DNA from: SUG2458 sp051872335
GTDB lineage: Bacteria > Bacillota_I > Bacilli_A > RFN20 > CAG-826
Assembly (NCBI GenBank): GCA_051872335.1
Contig: JBJEDT010000024.1
Location: forward strand, 13,987-77,986
Direction of reading: 5' to 3'
DNA length: 64,000 bases
In this document: positions 33,148-41,584 of the stretch, piece by piece
Position numbering within the stretch: position 1 is the first letter of the stretch
Layout: every line of letters starts with the position of its first letter
The notes under the pieces: generated by a model
What the model was told of the DNA's origin: nothing
Databases searched by the model: none
Seen by the model: only the letters and a program-made list of their open reading frames with translations
Translations under genes and position numbers: made by a program

Positions 33148-33813
33148 TTAAATATAAGAAGGTAATTGAATTTCGGCTTCTAAATAAGCATAAGTAAATT
33201 CTCTTACTACATTAAAATCGTTTTGAGTATATGTAATTTTTAGTGAAGTTAAATTAGAGCCATTAGTTGTAGTAGTACAATAAATGACATCAGTATTTAA
33301 TTCATAACCTAAAAATGCTTCTATACTTTCACCACTAATTTCACCATTTAAGAAAGTTTTAAAGTTTTGTTGACTAATAGTAATATTACTCATTACTGAA
33401 ACATCAAATGGCAACTCGTAATAATTTAAAACTTTTTCATCTTTACTTCTATGATAAACAAGATCTTCTTCATAGCGATAAGAGTATGTACCATCATAAT
33501 AAATATCACTAGATTTTTCATATGTTGGACTTGTTTCTTCTAAAGATGAAATACCTTTTTCTTGATAATAAATATGTTCACGATTATTAATACTATCAAA
33601 TTGTTTACTTTCATATATTTCACGATATTTAACAGCGTTTTGTGTTACTACAAAATTTTCAATAACACCAGTAGAGTTCTTGCTACTTTCGATAAGTGCA
33701 ATTTCATTATTAATTTTTTCTTGATCACCATTATCAACAGGATCAGGATTTTTTACTTTACAACTTACAGCAAGTAAAATAATAGGAATGATTAATATTC
33801 TTTTGTATTTCAT
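33148..33813 (-). CDS. Small lipoprotein of the pectate locus
   Basis: 221 residues with a lipoprotein signal peptide ending LLAVSC (Cys18). The mature part is Tyr/Glu/Ser-rich beta-like sequence with no family I recognise. It begins one base after the 979-residue gene ends, so the two are co-transcribed and presumably work at the same place on the cell surface. It is the last gene before a strong terminator. Confidence 0.65.
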   Translation of the reverse strand: MKYKRILIIPIILLAVSCKVKNPDPVDNGDQEKINNEIALIESSKNSTGVIENFVVTQNAVKYREIYESKQFDSINNREHIYYQEKGISSLEETSPTYEKSSDIYYDGTYSYRYEEDLVYHRSKDEKVLNYYELPFDVSVMSNITISQQNFKTFLNGEISGESIEAFLGYELNTDVIYCTTTTNGSNLTSLKITYTQNDFNVVREFTYAYLEAEIQLPSYI

Positions 33814-33814
33814 A

Positions 33815-36754
33815 TTAGTTTCCTCCTCTTACTGATGTGATTTCATCTAGTGCATTTATAAATGCATCATATTTAGCTTTACTACTATCTAATTTAGTTT
33901 TATTTACTTGTGCTTTCTCTTCTGTTGATAAACTTTCATACATCATTAATGCACGAGTAATATAATAATGGTCACTAGATGAGTAGTCATCTTTAATATT
34001 ATTTATATAACTATTTACTAACTCAACAGTTACTGTATCTTCTCTTACAAGAGCATATGTTGGTAATTTTGTTTCTTCATCGTAAGCGAAGAATGAATTT
34101 GCTTCAAAGCATGAAATAAATGTATTTTCTTCCCACCATTTTTGTGTAGAATTTTCATCGACTGTAATATATTTACCAGCAAAACGAGTATTAGTAGTTG
34201 GAATCAATTCTTCTGAAATATGAGAATAATCATTTCTAATAAATGCTATATTTTCATACGTATATGATGAAGTGTTATCATCTTGAGAACCTATGAATTG
34301 ATTTAAGTATGTAGGTTGTGTAATGTCTTTAACTTTTAATGAACCTATTAAATTTTTAACATTTAATATGCCACCTTCTTTATTATGTCCTGCACAAATA
34401 CCTACTTCTTTTTTAGCAAAATTAATTGTAATAAAGGCTACAACATTTTCTAAATTTGATGTTCCTCTATTTCTACCAATTAATCCAATAGCAGCTCCAT
34501 CACAATCAAATGTAATATCACAATAAACGTTTTTAGCTGTAAATACAGCATTTGTACCTTTGTTAACATTACCAGTTAAAGCACCTGTATATTTATTACA
34601 TTCAATGTAACAATTATCAATAACAATATTTGTAGCAGTTGTTGTATTTTGTTGTACACGACCTACTAGCATTGCAAAGTAACCTTCTCCACCAGCATTT
34701 CCATTATAAACAACATTTGTATTTAAAATAGTAATATTATCAATTACACCACCATATGAATAGCCACAAATAACAGCTGTATCTTGTAAACCTTCAATTT
34801 GTGAATCTGTTACAACTAAATTCTTAATTGTTGCATCACCAATTTCAAAGAAAAATGCTGCTTTTCTATATGGAGACTCAATTAATAAATTGGAAATAGT
34901 ATGACCTTGTCCATCAAATGATCCTTTAAATCGTAATGTATTTGTTGGATCACATACCCAGTCATAACCAGTAAAATCAAGATCATTTAATAGTCTAAAT
35001 TCATTTTTAAATGTATTAACATTAACTGTCATATCATAGAATTCTTCACATGTTGTAATATTAATAACTTCAGTAATATTATTCTTTGCATAAATTTCAG
35101 AATCACCATTTGTATTAGAAATTACTACATATAAGAAGTATTCATAATCTAAAGATAGTTCATCAATAGTGAATTCAACATTTCTACTTGTTTGTGCAAA
35201 AGAGCCTGATTTTATAAATTCACTTCCACCTGCTTTTATTTGAGAAGCAGTTATAGTTTCAAGTTTACTTGTAGATAATCCGTAGTATACTGTACTATCT
35301 TTACGTCTTACTGTACCAGTAAAAGTAATGTGACCTGTTGAAGATAGTGTACCACTATCAATATCAACTACAACTCGAGCTAAATGAGAACCTTTAAATG
35401 ATTCAATATAAGGAAGTGCAGTTTCTTCTTCTTTATAAATATTTTGTACAAGATTTCTTACTTCACCAGTTGAAAGCAAAGTTATCTTATGATTTAGAAC
35501 GTCTAAATTTGATGCGCTTGATAAAGTAGATGTTTCAATAGTATAATCTGTATTTTTTACATATTTTTCACTTACATCGAAACGATTATAAATTTCAATA
35601 TCTTCAATATAAGAAGATGTATCACCTATATAAGTTAAAATATCTTCCTCAAATCCTGTAATCTTACCAATACCATCTACTCTGTTTGGATTAGTACCTT
35701 CTGCAACAGGAAGATTATCAATAGTATTAATTTTTAATGAAGATAAATAGCATTGTCCTAGTTTATCTCCACCTGCAGTACGAATTCTGAATGAATTAAT
35801 AAATTTGTCATTACCAGCATAAGCAACATTACTACAAAGAGTAATCAATTCGTTAGAGCCATCCATTTTATATAAATAAGCATTATAACTTCTAAAGCTA
35901 GCATTTATTTCCATACGAACTTTATACCATACACCTTCTGTGACTTCATTAGTTAATTTTGAAGTACCATTTTTGTAGCAATAGAAATTTGATGAATCTA
36001 TACCTACCATAGGACCATAAATATCATTTCTACCTAATTCAAAGTAAACACCATTTAGTTCACCCCAGAACATTGTGTAAAATTCAACAGCAAATGTACC
36101 TTTTTCATAAAAGTTTCTTCTTACATATTTTGTTTCTTGAGAGGTTTTTGTCGAATTGATTTTTAAAATCTTTTCATTTTCAAGACATTCATTATCAGGA
36201 ACTGAAGTTACAATTTCAGAAATTGCACTACCAGAATTTAAGTTCCAACTTAAATATTCACCAACGTCATCACCTGTATTATATGAAGTAAAATCTTCAT
36301 CTAAGTGTGTAACAACATCTAAGTTAACTTCTTCTTGTAATGGAAGAACTCTAATAATGAATTCTCTTGTTTTTGTTAAAGAAGTATCTTTATTATCAGC
36401 AATAGTTAATGTAGCTGTTAAAGTTATTTGGACTGGATCTTCACCAATCGCAGGTCTAATAATACTTATTTTCTTAGTATCATTATCTACAGAAGCAACA
36501 TCAGTATTTGAAGAAGACCAAGCAATAGTTGAATCAAATAAGCCAGTTGTTGGAATTTTAATTGTTGTAACAACATTATTTAAATCAATATTTAAATCAA
36601 TATATTCTAAAGCTGTATTAACTCTTTCTTCTAAACTAATTGCTTCATCAACATAGTTTTCATATGTTGGAGCACTACTTGCGTTTTTAATAAAGAAATT
36701 ATCTTTAGAAAAGCTTAATAATGGAAGTAATAAGAATAATAATATCTTTTTCAT
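33815..36754 (-). CDS. Large secreted multi-domain protein of the pectate locus
   Basis: 979 residues with an N-terminal signal peptide (KKILLFLLLPLLSFS). Domains in order: an atrophied bacterial Ig-like domain at about 50-135 (STIAWSSSNTDVASVD, then IIRPAIGEDPVQITLTATL), a concanavalin-like beta-sandwich near 150-345, a central region near 360-560, a GLUG/beta-helix-like region near 575-800 (FKGSFDGQGHTISNLLI, NLVVTDSQIEG), and a helical C-terminal stretch of about 50 residues. No lipobox, sortase motif or catalytic motif was recognised. Following the PL9 lyase by 12 bases, it is probably a polysaccharide-binding or degrading partner. Confidence 0.7.
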   Translation of the reverse strand: MKKILLFLLLPLLSFSKDNFFIKNASSAPTYENYVDEAISLEERVNTALEYIDLNIDLNNVVTTIKIPTTGLFDSTIAWSSSNTDVASVDNDTKKISIIRPAIGEDPVQITLTATLTIADNKDTSLTKTREFIIRVLPLQEEVNLDVVTHLDEDFTSYNTGDDVGEYLSWNLNSGSAISEIVTSVPDNECLENEKILKINSTKTSQETKYVRRNFYEKGTFAVEFYTMFWGELNGVYFELGRNDIYGPMVGIDSSNFYCYKNGTSKLTNEVTEGVWYKVRMEINASFRSYNAYLYKMDGSNELITLCSNVAYAGNDKFINSFRIRTAGGDKLGQCYLSSLKINTIDNLPVAEGTNPNRVDGIGKITGFEEDILTYIGDTSSYIEDIEIYNRFDVSEKYVKNTDYTIETSTLSSASNLDVLNHKITLLSTGEVRNLVQNIYKEEETALPYIESFKGSHLARVVVDIDSGTLSSTGHITFTGTVRRKDSTVYYGLSTSKLETITASQIKAGGSEFIKSGSFAQTSRNVEFTIDELSLDYEYFLYVVISNTNGDSEIYAKNNITEVINITTCEEFYDMTVNVNTFKNEFRLLNDLDFTGYDWVCDPTNTLRFKGSFDGQGHTISNLLIESPYRKAAFFFEIGDATIKNLVVTDSQIEGLQDTAVICGYSYGGVIDNITILNTNVVYNGNAGGEGYFAMLVGRVQQNTTTATNIVIDNCYIECNKYTGALTGNVNKGTNAVFTAKNVYCDITFDCDGAAIGLIGRNRGTSNLENVVAFITINFAKKEVGICAGHNKEGGILNVKNLIGSLKVKDITQPTYLNQFIGSQDDNTSSYTYENIAFIRNDYSHISEELIPTTNTRFAGKYITVDENSTQKWWEENTFISCFEANSFFAYDEETKLPTYALVREDTVTVELVNSYINNIKDDYSSSDHYYITRALMMYESLSTEEKAQVNKTKLDSSKAKYDAFINALDEITSVRGGN

Positions 36755-36766
36755 ACTTTTACCCCC

Positions 36767-38212
36767 CTATTCTAAATTAGCACCAAGTGAAACACCTTCA
36801 CCAAATGCTGCTTGTACAAAATCAGGATTCATTTTTAAGAAATCTCCTAACTTAACATTTCCTTCTTCATCACGCAATAAATTATGTAAATCTAATTGAT
36901 TATTAGGAATTTCTGTAGAAATAAATGGAGAAATACTACTTTCATAAATGCTTCCCATCATCGATGCAACAGTATAATCACATTCATTGTATCCTTCAAA
37001 TTTAAGCATTGTTCTACCAAAATAGAAAATAGAATCAGCAACAGTACCTTTATATTGATCCTTACTATTAAATGTTTTTGTTAGACCATCAGTAAACTTA
37101 ACACCCGTATCACAATATGAGAATAAATTTTTCATATAATTGATTGAAGTATCAACATCTCTACACAAGTCAAAGTTATTTGCATCATAATCTCTTAAAC
37201 CATTGTTGTAACTTGTACAGTTTTCTAAATATATAGTTCCTGGATTTGAGTTATCAGTAAAACCACAAGCTAAGTTATTAAATGCTATACAGTTAATTAC
37301 TTTATGTGGGACTTCGATAACTTCTCCACCTAATTTAAAACCATTACCATCACTATTAGGGGTACCATAAGGTTTTCCATCAGTATGTCTACCTGAAGTA
37401 ACACCATTATTAAATGCTACACAATTAATTAAAGTAACAGGTCCAATTGCTCCAGATTCACCTTTTGTATATAAATCCCAACCATCATCAACATTGTTAT
37501 AAGCAATACAGCCATCAAACACATTGCCAACACCAGTTGTTAATTTACAAGCAAATCCATCACTATCTTCACCTAATGGGTCATGATTATCATAGCTAGT
37601 ACAATTTTTAATTAAATTATATGAAGGCCATTTTTCAACATCATTATAGCTTGATGCTTTTCTACCCAATTGAATTCCAGTATCACCACAATCATGAGTA
37701 ACACAATCTTCAATAATATTATGATTACCACCAATATAAATTCCATTGTCACCAGCGCCAAATACTTCGAGTCCAATTACATGCCAATAGTCATTATCAA
37801 AAGTTAAACCACGGTTTGAGCTTCCCCATTTCATTGAAGAAAAATCAAACACTACTTGACCTTTATTTAAAGGTTTTAAAGTTTTAACTTGACCTTTAGT
37901 AGCTGGATAATTTTCAGTCTCACTATTAACTTTAATAGGATATTCTGACTTATAAACACCATCTAATAAATATATTAATGCGCCAGGTTGAGACGTTCTA
38001 ATTGCATTCTCAATACTCATTGGATCTTCTTTAGTTCCAGAAGCAAAAATATTTGTTGAGTCACACGAAACATAAATTATTTGTGATGGCTTAACTTCAT
38101 CTGTCCCTTTAATGCCGAAATCATTTAAAGACGTGTCATTACCATTATTACATCCTGCTAAAGAAAACAAAGTGAATAACGGTATCAATAATGAAATCTT
38201 CTTATTTTTCAT
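36767..38212 (-). CDS. Pectate lyase family 9 (PL9) lipoprotein
   Basis: 481 residues. Lipoprotein signal ending SLAGC (about Cys21), then a right-handed beta-helix. PL9 hallmarks are strong: HDPLGEDSDGFACKLTTG, GCIAYNNVDDGWDLYTKGE, IGPVTLINCVAFNNG, NGFKLGG and AFNNLACGFTDNSNPG. The Asp cluster binds calcium and the Lys in FACKL is expected to be the catalytic base, as in Pel9A. It cleaves polygalacturonate by beta-elimination outside the cell. ATG 38212 has GGAGAG upstream. First gene of a three-gene operon. Confidence 0.93.
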   Translation of the reverse strand: MKNKKISLLIPLFTLFSLAGCNNGNDTSLNDFGIKGTDEVKPSQIIYVSCDSTNIFASGTKEDPMSIENAIRTSQPGALIYLLDGVYKSEYPIKVNSETENYPATKGQVKTLKPLNKGQVVFDFSSMKWGSSNRGLTFDNDYWHVIGLEVFGAGDNGIYIGGNHNIIEDCVTHDCGDTGIQLGRKASSYNDVEKWPSYNLIKNCTSYDNHDPLGEDSDGFACKLTTGVGNVFDGCIAYNNVDDGWDLYTKGESGAIGPVTLINCVAFNNGVTSGRHTDGKPYGTPNSDGNGFKLGGEVIEVPHKVINCIAFNNLACGFTDNSNPGTIYLENCTSYNNGLRDYDANNFDLCRDVDTSINYMKNLFSYCDTGVKFTDGLTKTFNSKDQYKGTVADSIFYFGRTMLKFEGYNECDYTVASMMGSIYESSISPFISTEIPNNQLDLHNLLRDEEGNVKLGDFLKMNPDFVQAAFGEGVSLGANLE

Positions 38213-38321
38213 AAAAAAACTCTCCATTTCATAAATACACATAATTTTAACATAGTAAAATTAGTCTTGTATTAAATTATCATTCCTTTTATGCACAATG
38301 AACAAACTTTTATGATAAAGT

Positions 38322-38335
38322 TGAAATCGCTTACA
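38322..38335. promoter_or_regulatory. Catabolite-responsive element (cre)
   Basis: TGAAATCGCTTACA matches the CcpA consensus TGWAANCGNTNWCA at every position. It lies in the 169-base divergent region between the PL9 operon and the two-module lipoprotein gene, 46 bases before the latter's start, so it would overlap or abut the promoter (candidate TTACAA 38331-38336 and TATAAA further on). Confidence 0.78.
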
Positions 38336-38381
38336 AAAAAATATACTTTTATTATATAAAGATTTTAAAAAGGAGATTATT

Positions 38382-39539
38382 ATGAAAAAATCATTAAAAT
38401 TACTAGCTGTTGCTATGTTACTTGGCGGTGGACTAGTAAGTTGCGGGGATGACCCAGTAAAAGAGCCAGAAACAGAGGAACCAGGAACACCTGAAACACC
38501 TGAAACTCCAGAGACACCTGAAACTCCAGAGACTCCTGAAACTCCAGAGACTCCTGAAACTCCAGAGACTCCTGAAACTCCAGAAGTTAATCCATATCAA
38601 GTAAATATTTCTGCTTTAGCAACTGGTGACATTACAGAAGATGTAGTAGAAGGTGCTTTCACATTTGTTAAAAACGGTGATAATACTGAATCATCATCTA
38701 AAAAACCTATGACAGTTGCTGATTTAGAAACACCTGTTCAAATAGCTACACCTGAATTAACATTTACTAAAGTATTAAAAACTCAAAGTGCTTCTCAAAC
38801 AGATGCTACTAAACTTGGTCGTGTTATTAAATTTGATGTTACAGGTAAAGGTACAGTAACTTTATATGCAAAATCAGGTTCACCTGATGATTTAACAAGA
38901 TCAATAAGCGTATACCATGTTGGAAATGCAGTTGTACATGATAAAGTTACATTAGGTGCTGATGTAGAAGCTCATACATTAACATTCCATTATTCAGGAA
39001 CTTACTATTTAACTTCATCTGCAAATGTATCAATTTACTATATTGATGTTAATTTTGAAGATGGTGTAAACGAGGAATGGGCGCCAGCTGAAGTAATCGA
39101 ATTAACAGATGCAAATCAATTCAATGCAAATGATTTACCTGCTAAAACATTTACAAGTGATACTGAAATTGGTAACTTTGTAATTCGTGCTACTGCAGAT
39201 CAAACAGTTGTTGTCGATTCAAACTCAAAAACATATGATGGAGTATCTTATACTCAAAGAATTAAATTAGGTGCTGCAGGTGATGCAACATATCGTTCAA
39301 TTGATATTAAAGTTACTGCTGCTGCTAGAATTACTGTAGTAGCTATTTCATCAAATAAATCATCTGATAGACCATTAGCTTTATTTAATGGTGAAACTCA
39401 AGTTGGCGACTCTGCTACTGTATTAGGATCAGATATTGGTGGATATATTTGGAATGTTACTGATGCTGGTACATATAATGTTAGAAGTTTAGAAAGTGGT
39501 ATCAATATCTACAACATTATCATTGAATACGCTGAATAA
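38382..39539 (+). CDS. Two-module pectate-associated lipoprotein with PET-repeat linker
   Basis: 385 residues. Signal peptide with lipobox LVSC (Cys21), a Pro-Glu-Thr repeat linker at about 27-67, then two beta-rich modules, near 70-228 and 238-385. Both share the pattern 'TVTLYAKS-GSPDDLTRSISVY' / 'RITVVAISSNKSSDRPLALF' and end in a Tyr/Ile strand (IYYIDVNF, IYNIIIEY). Such modules accompany pectate lyases of gut Firmicutes and are probably carbohydrate binding. AAGGAG precedes the ATG; a cre site is upstream. Surface display of pectate is inference. Confidence 0.75.
   Translation: MKKSLKLLAVAMLLGGGLVSCGDDPVKEPETEEPGTPETPETPETPETPETPETPETPETPETPETPEVNPYQVNISALATGDITEDVVEGAFTFVKNGDNTESSSKKPMTVADLETPVQIATPELTFTKVLKTQSASQTDATKLGRVIKFDVTGKGTVTLYAKSGSPDDLTRSISVYHVGNAVVHDKVTLGADVEAHTLTFHYSGTYYLTSSANVSIYYIDVNFEDGVNEEWAPAEVIELTDANQFNANDLPAKTFTSDTEIGNFVIRATADQTVVVDSNSKTYDGVSYTQRIKLGAAGDATYRSIDIKVTAAARITVVAISSNKSSDRPLALFNGETQVGDSATVLGSDIGGYIWNVTDAGTYNVRSLESGINIYNIIIEYAE
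38484..38585 (+). repeat. In-gene tandem repeat encoding Pro-Glu-Thr
   Basis: A roughly 18-base unit (CCTGAAACTCCAGAGACT and close variants), about five copies and derived from a 9-base PET unit, encoding the linker of the lipoprotein. Near-identical copies suggest recent expansion by slippage. The frame is kept because units are multiples of 9. Confidence 0.9.
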
Positions 39540-39556
39540 TTAACCCTAAAAAATAT

Positions 39557-39588
39557 AAAAGAAGTGATTGCAAAATCACTTCTTTTTT
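39557..39588 (+). terminator. Terminator of the two-module lipoprotein gene
   Basis: Stem AAAAGAAGTGATT (39557-39569) / AATCACTTCTTTT (39574-39586) and a T-run. Confidence 0.85.
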
Positions 39589-39613
39589 TAATAAAATTTA
39601 TCTTTTAATTTAA

Positions 39614-39847
39614 CTAAAAAACAAAATAAAAACATCCGTTTAGGATGTCTATTGCAGAAACGTTGAAGTATTCTGCGAATGTATTGACTACGTCAATACT
39701 AGTAGTACCATAGGTTTCAATGCGACGAATATTGCGCGCACTATACCCAATGGTATCGGCCAAATCATTTTGAGTTAAATGATTTTTTAACCGAAGTGTT
39801 TTGATAGATTTCGCTATCACGATCGTATCAATTAATAAATTGCTCAT
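39614..39847 (-). CDS. XRE-family HTH protein of foreign composition
   Basis: 77 residues: an HTH with LRLKNHLTQNDLADTIGYSARNIRRIE at about 19-45, then VVNTFAEYFNVSAIDIL. Start ATG 39847 with GGGGGTGG upstream. The gene is visibly richer in G and C (CGATCG, TTGCGCGC, GGCC) than its neighbours, suggesting recent transfer. An imperfect inverted repeat flanks its start region, a possible operator. Regulatory target unknown. Confidence 0.72.
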   Translation of the reverse strand: MSNLLIDTIVIAKSIKTLRLKNHLTQNDLADTIGYSARNIRRIETYGTTSIDVVNTFAEYFNVSAIDILNGCFYFVF

Positions 39848-39914
39848 AAGTCCACCCCCATCATTGATACACTAATTTAAAGAATATAAAAATGTGGACA
39901 CTCTTACTATGAGC
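39842..39914. repeat. Imperfect inverted repeat around the HTH start
   Basis: GCTCATAAGTCCAC (39842-39855) is mirrored by GTGGAC (39894-39899), an 8-base insert, and TATGAGC (39908-39914). It could be an autoregulatory operator or an mRNA structure covering the start codon. Confidence 0.45.
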
Positions 39915-39982
39915 ACAATTATTCTATAAAATTTTTAAATAATAATCAATATCAAAAATCAAAATTTTAAATCTTTATAAAA

Positions 39983-40035
39983 TAAAGCTCACCTTTTAAA
40001 AAGGTGAGCGATACGTTCCATTCCGGAACTATTAT
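39983..40035 (-). ncRNA. Candidate small structured RNA or leader
   Basis: In the 302-base gap 39848-40149. On the minus strand a short hairpin GTTCCGGAATGGAAC is followed by GCTCACC, an A/T-rich loop, GGTGAGC and then TTTATTTTAT, a terminator form. The GC-rich stems stand out from AT-rich surroundings. No clear promoter was found upstream, so this is a weak call; it could also be the remains of a mobile element. The rest of the gap is AT-rich with nothing I can support. Confidence 0.3.
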
Positions 40036-40149
40036 TATATTGTGCATAATTCTTTTAAATATACAATAATTAGCAATTTCAAAAAAATTTATTTATTTCT
40101 TATTTATATCATATATAATTTGTATTGTTAACCCTAAGGAGGACTAAAT

Positions 40150-40893
40150 ATGCTGTGGGGAACTTTTTCATTAAATCATTTTATTTCATTACTTATAGCC
40201 GTATTACTTAATGTATCTATATTTTTTATATTAAAAGATAGAACACTTAAAACTAAAAAAATTGTTTTATTTATATTATCACTAAGTGGACTAGGTGCAA
40301 TTATTTTTAATCTTGTTGCATGGGGATCACCGCTTGAATATCTACCACTACATATGTGTTCTATTAATGCTCTTTTATTACCATTTGCTGTATTAACTCA
40401 AAATAAGAAATTATCTAATATGTTACTACTTTGGTGTTTGGGAGCAGGTATCGCTTTAATTCTTAATCAAGGTGCTGCTAATTTTGAGATATTAAGTTGG
40501 ACATTTTTCTTTTATTATATTCCTCATACTTTAGAGTTAGGAATTCCTATTCTTATATTCGCATTGAAATTATCTGAACTAGATTATAAAACATTACCAT
40601 TTACATTAATAACAACATTCCTCATTTATACTGGTGTACACTTTTCTAATTTACTAATCAATTACATAACTACTAAATACAATATTGTTGATCAATATGG
40701 AAATATAATTATTGTCAATTATATGTTCAGTATTACTCCAACTAATCCTGTTTTAGCAATTTTTTACAAAATAATTCCATATAGATATTGGTATATGCTA
40801 TTAAGTTTATTTGTCATAAGTTTATATCTAGGAATAATTTATGGTATTCACTACAAAATTAAAAAGTCACAAAACAAACTTTCAAATGACTAA
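40150..40893 (+). CDS. YwaF/TIGR02206 family membrane protein
   Basis: 247 residues with about seven membrane helices. PLHMCSINALLLPF near 72-85 is the family hallmark (the His-x-Cys-Ser motif), and an asparagine-rich membrane turn follows. Function unknown. TAAGGAGG precedes the ATG. A second member with PFHLCSI lies at 61849-62610. Confidence 0.75.
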   Translation: MLWGTFSLNHFISLLIAVLLNVSIFFILKDRTLKTKKIVLFILSLSGLGAIIFNLVAWGSPLEYLPLHMCSINALLLPFAVLTQNKKLSNMLLLWCLGAGIALILNQGAANFEILSWTFFFYYIPHTLELGIPILIFALKLSELDYKTLPFTLITTFLIYTGVHFSNLLINYITTKYNIVDQYGNIIIVNYMFSITPTNPVLAIFYKIIPYRYWYMLLSLFVISLYLGIIYGIHYKIKKSQNKLSND

Positions 40894-40972
40894 AAAAGAA
40901 CTTTCATTATTCTAATATACGAATTTATGAAATATAATATAATTTATAAAACACTAGGAGGAATATAGTTAT

Positions 40973-41485
40973 ATGAAAAAAGTTGTTCACAATTATCTTG
41001 TTGGAGATATTCTTTACGAAGAAAGTTTTTGGACTGGCAAAAAAAGTTTGTCTTTTAATGGTACACCTTTGACAAAAGTTGATAAAAGAACATTCAAAAC
41101 AGTATTAAAAGATGAAAACAATGAAGAAAAGGAAACCTTTATTACAGTAAGAGGAAGTTTTATATCAGGTACATTTTTAGATTTTAATAAAACAAGTATA
41201 GAAATTTATCCTAAATTAAAATGGTATGAAATAATACTATGTCTATTGCCATTTATTCTAGATCTTATCTGGGGTAATAGTGTTACTCTATGTTCGATTA
41301 TACCAGTTGTAGGTGGTGCAATTGGTGGATTAATATCAGCTTTATTTTCTTTCTTATCAGTATTCTTAATGAGAAAAACAAGCAATATATTAGTAAAAAT
41401 TGCAATTGCTTTAGCAGTTCTTTTAGCATCATTTGGAGTTTGCGCGCTAGTAGGTTACTTAATCATAAGTGCTCTTGCAGCATAA
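40973..41485 (+). CDS. Membrane protein of unknown function
   Basis: 170 residues. The first 80 residues are soluble and beta-like (YLVGDILYEESFW, LTKVDKRTFKTVL), then three membrane segments follow at about 83-100, 107-130 and 140-168, the last Ala/Val/Gly-rich. No family recognised. AGGAGG precedes the ATG. It stands alone and ends in a strong terminator. Confidence 0.55.
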   Translation: MKKVVHNYLVGDILYEESFWTGKKSLSFNGTPLTKVDKRTFKTVLKDENNEEKETFITVRGSFISGTFLDFNKTSIEIYPKLKWYEIILCLLPFILDLIWGNSVTLCSIIPVVGGAIGGLISALFSFLSVFLMRKTSNILVKIAIALAVLLASFGVCALVGYLIISALAA

Positions 41486-41514
41486 TAATCAATTAAATAA
41501 ATTTTTTAAAACTA

Positions 41515-41558
41515 AAAAATGTAACTTAATTTATTAAAGAAATTTAAGTTACATTTTT
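41515..41558. terminator. Bidirectional terminator
   Basis: Stem AAAAATGTAACTTAA / TTTAAGTTACATTTTT (41515-41529 and 41543-41558); A-run and T-run flanks serve both convergent genes. Confidence 0.8.
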
Positions 41559-41584
41559 ATTTTTTAAATTTTATGATTTTTTAA

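Noticed and set aside
38484..38585. CRISPR array
   Set aside because: The repeats are contiguous, 9/18 bases and in frame within a lipoprotein gene, with no spacers; no cas genes or other arrays are in the window.
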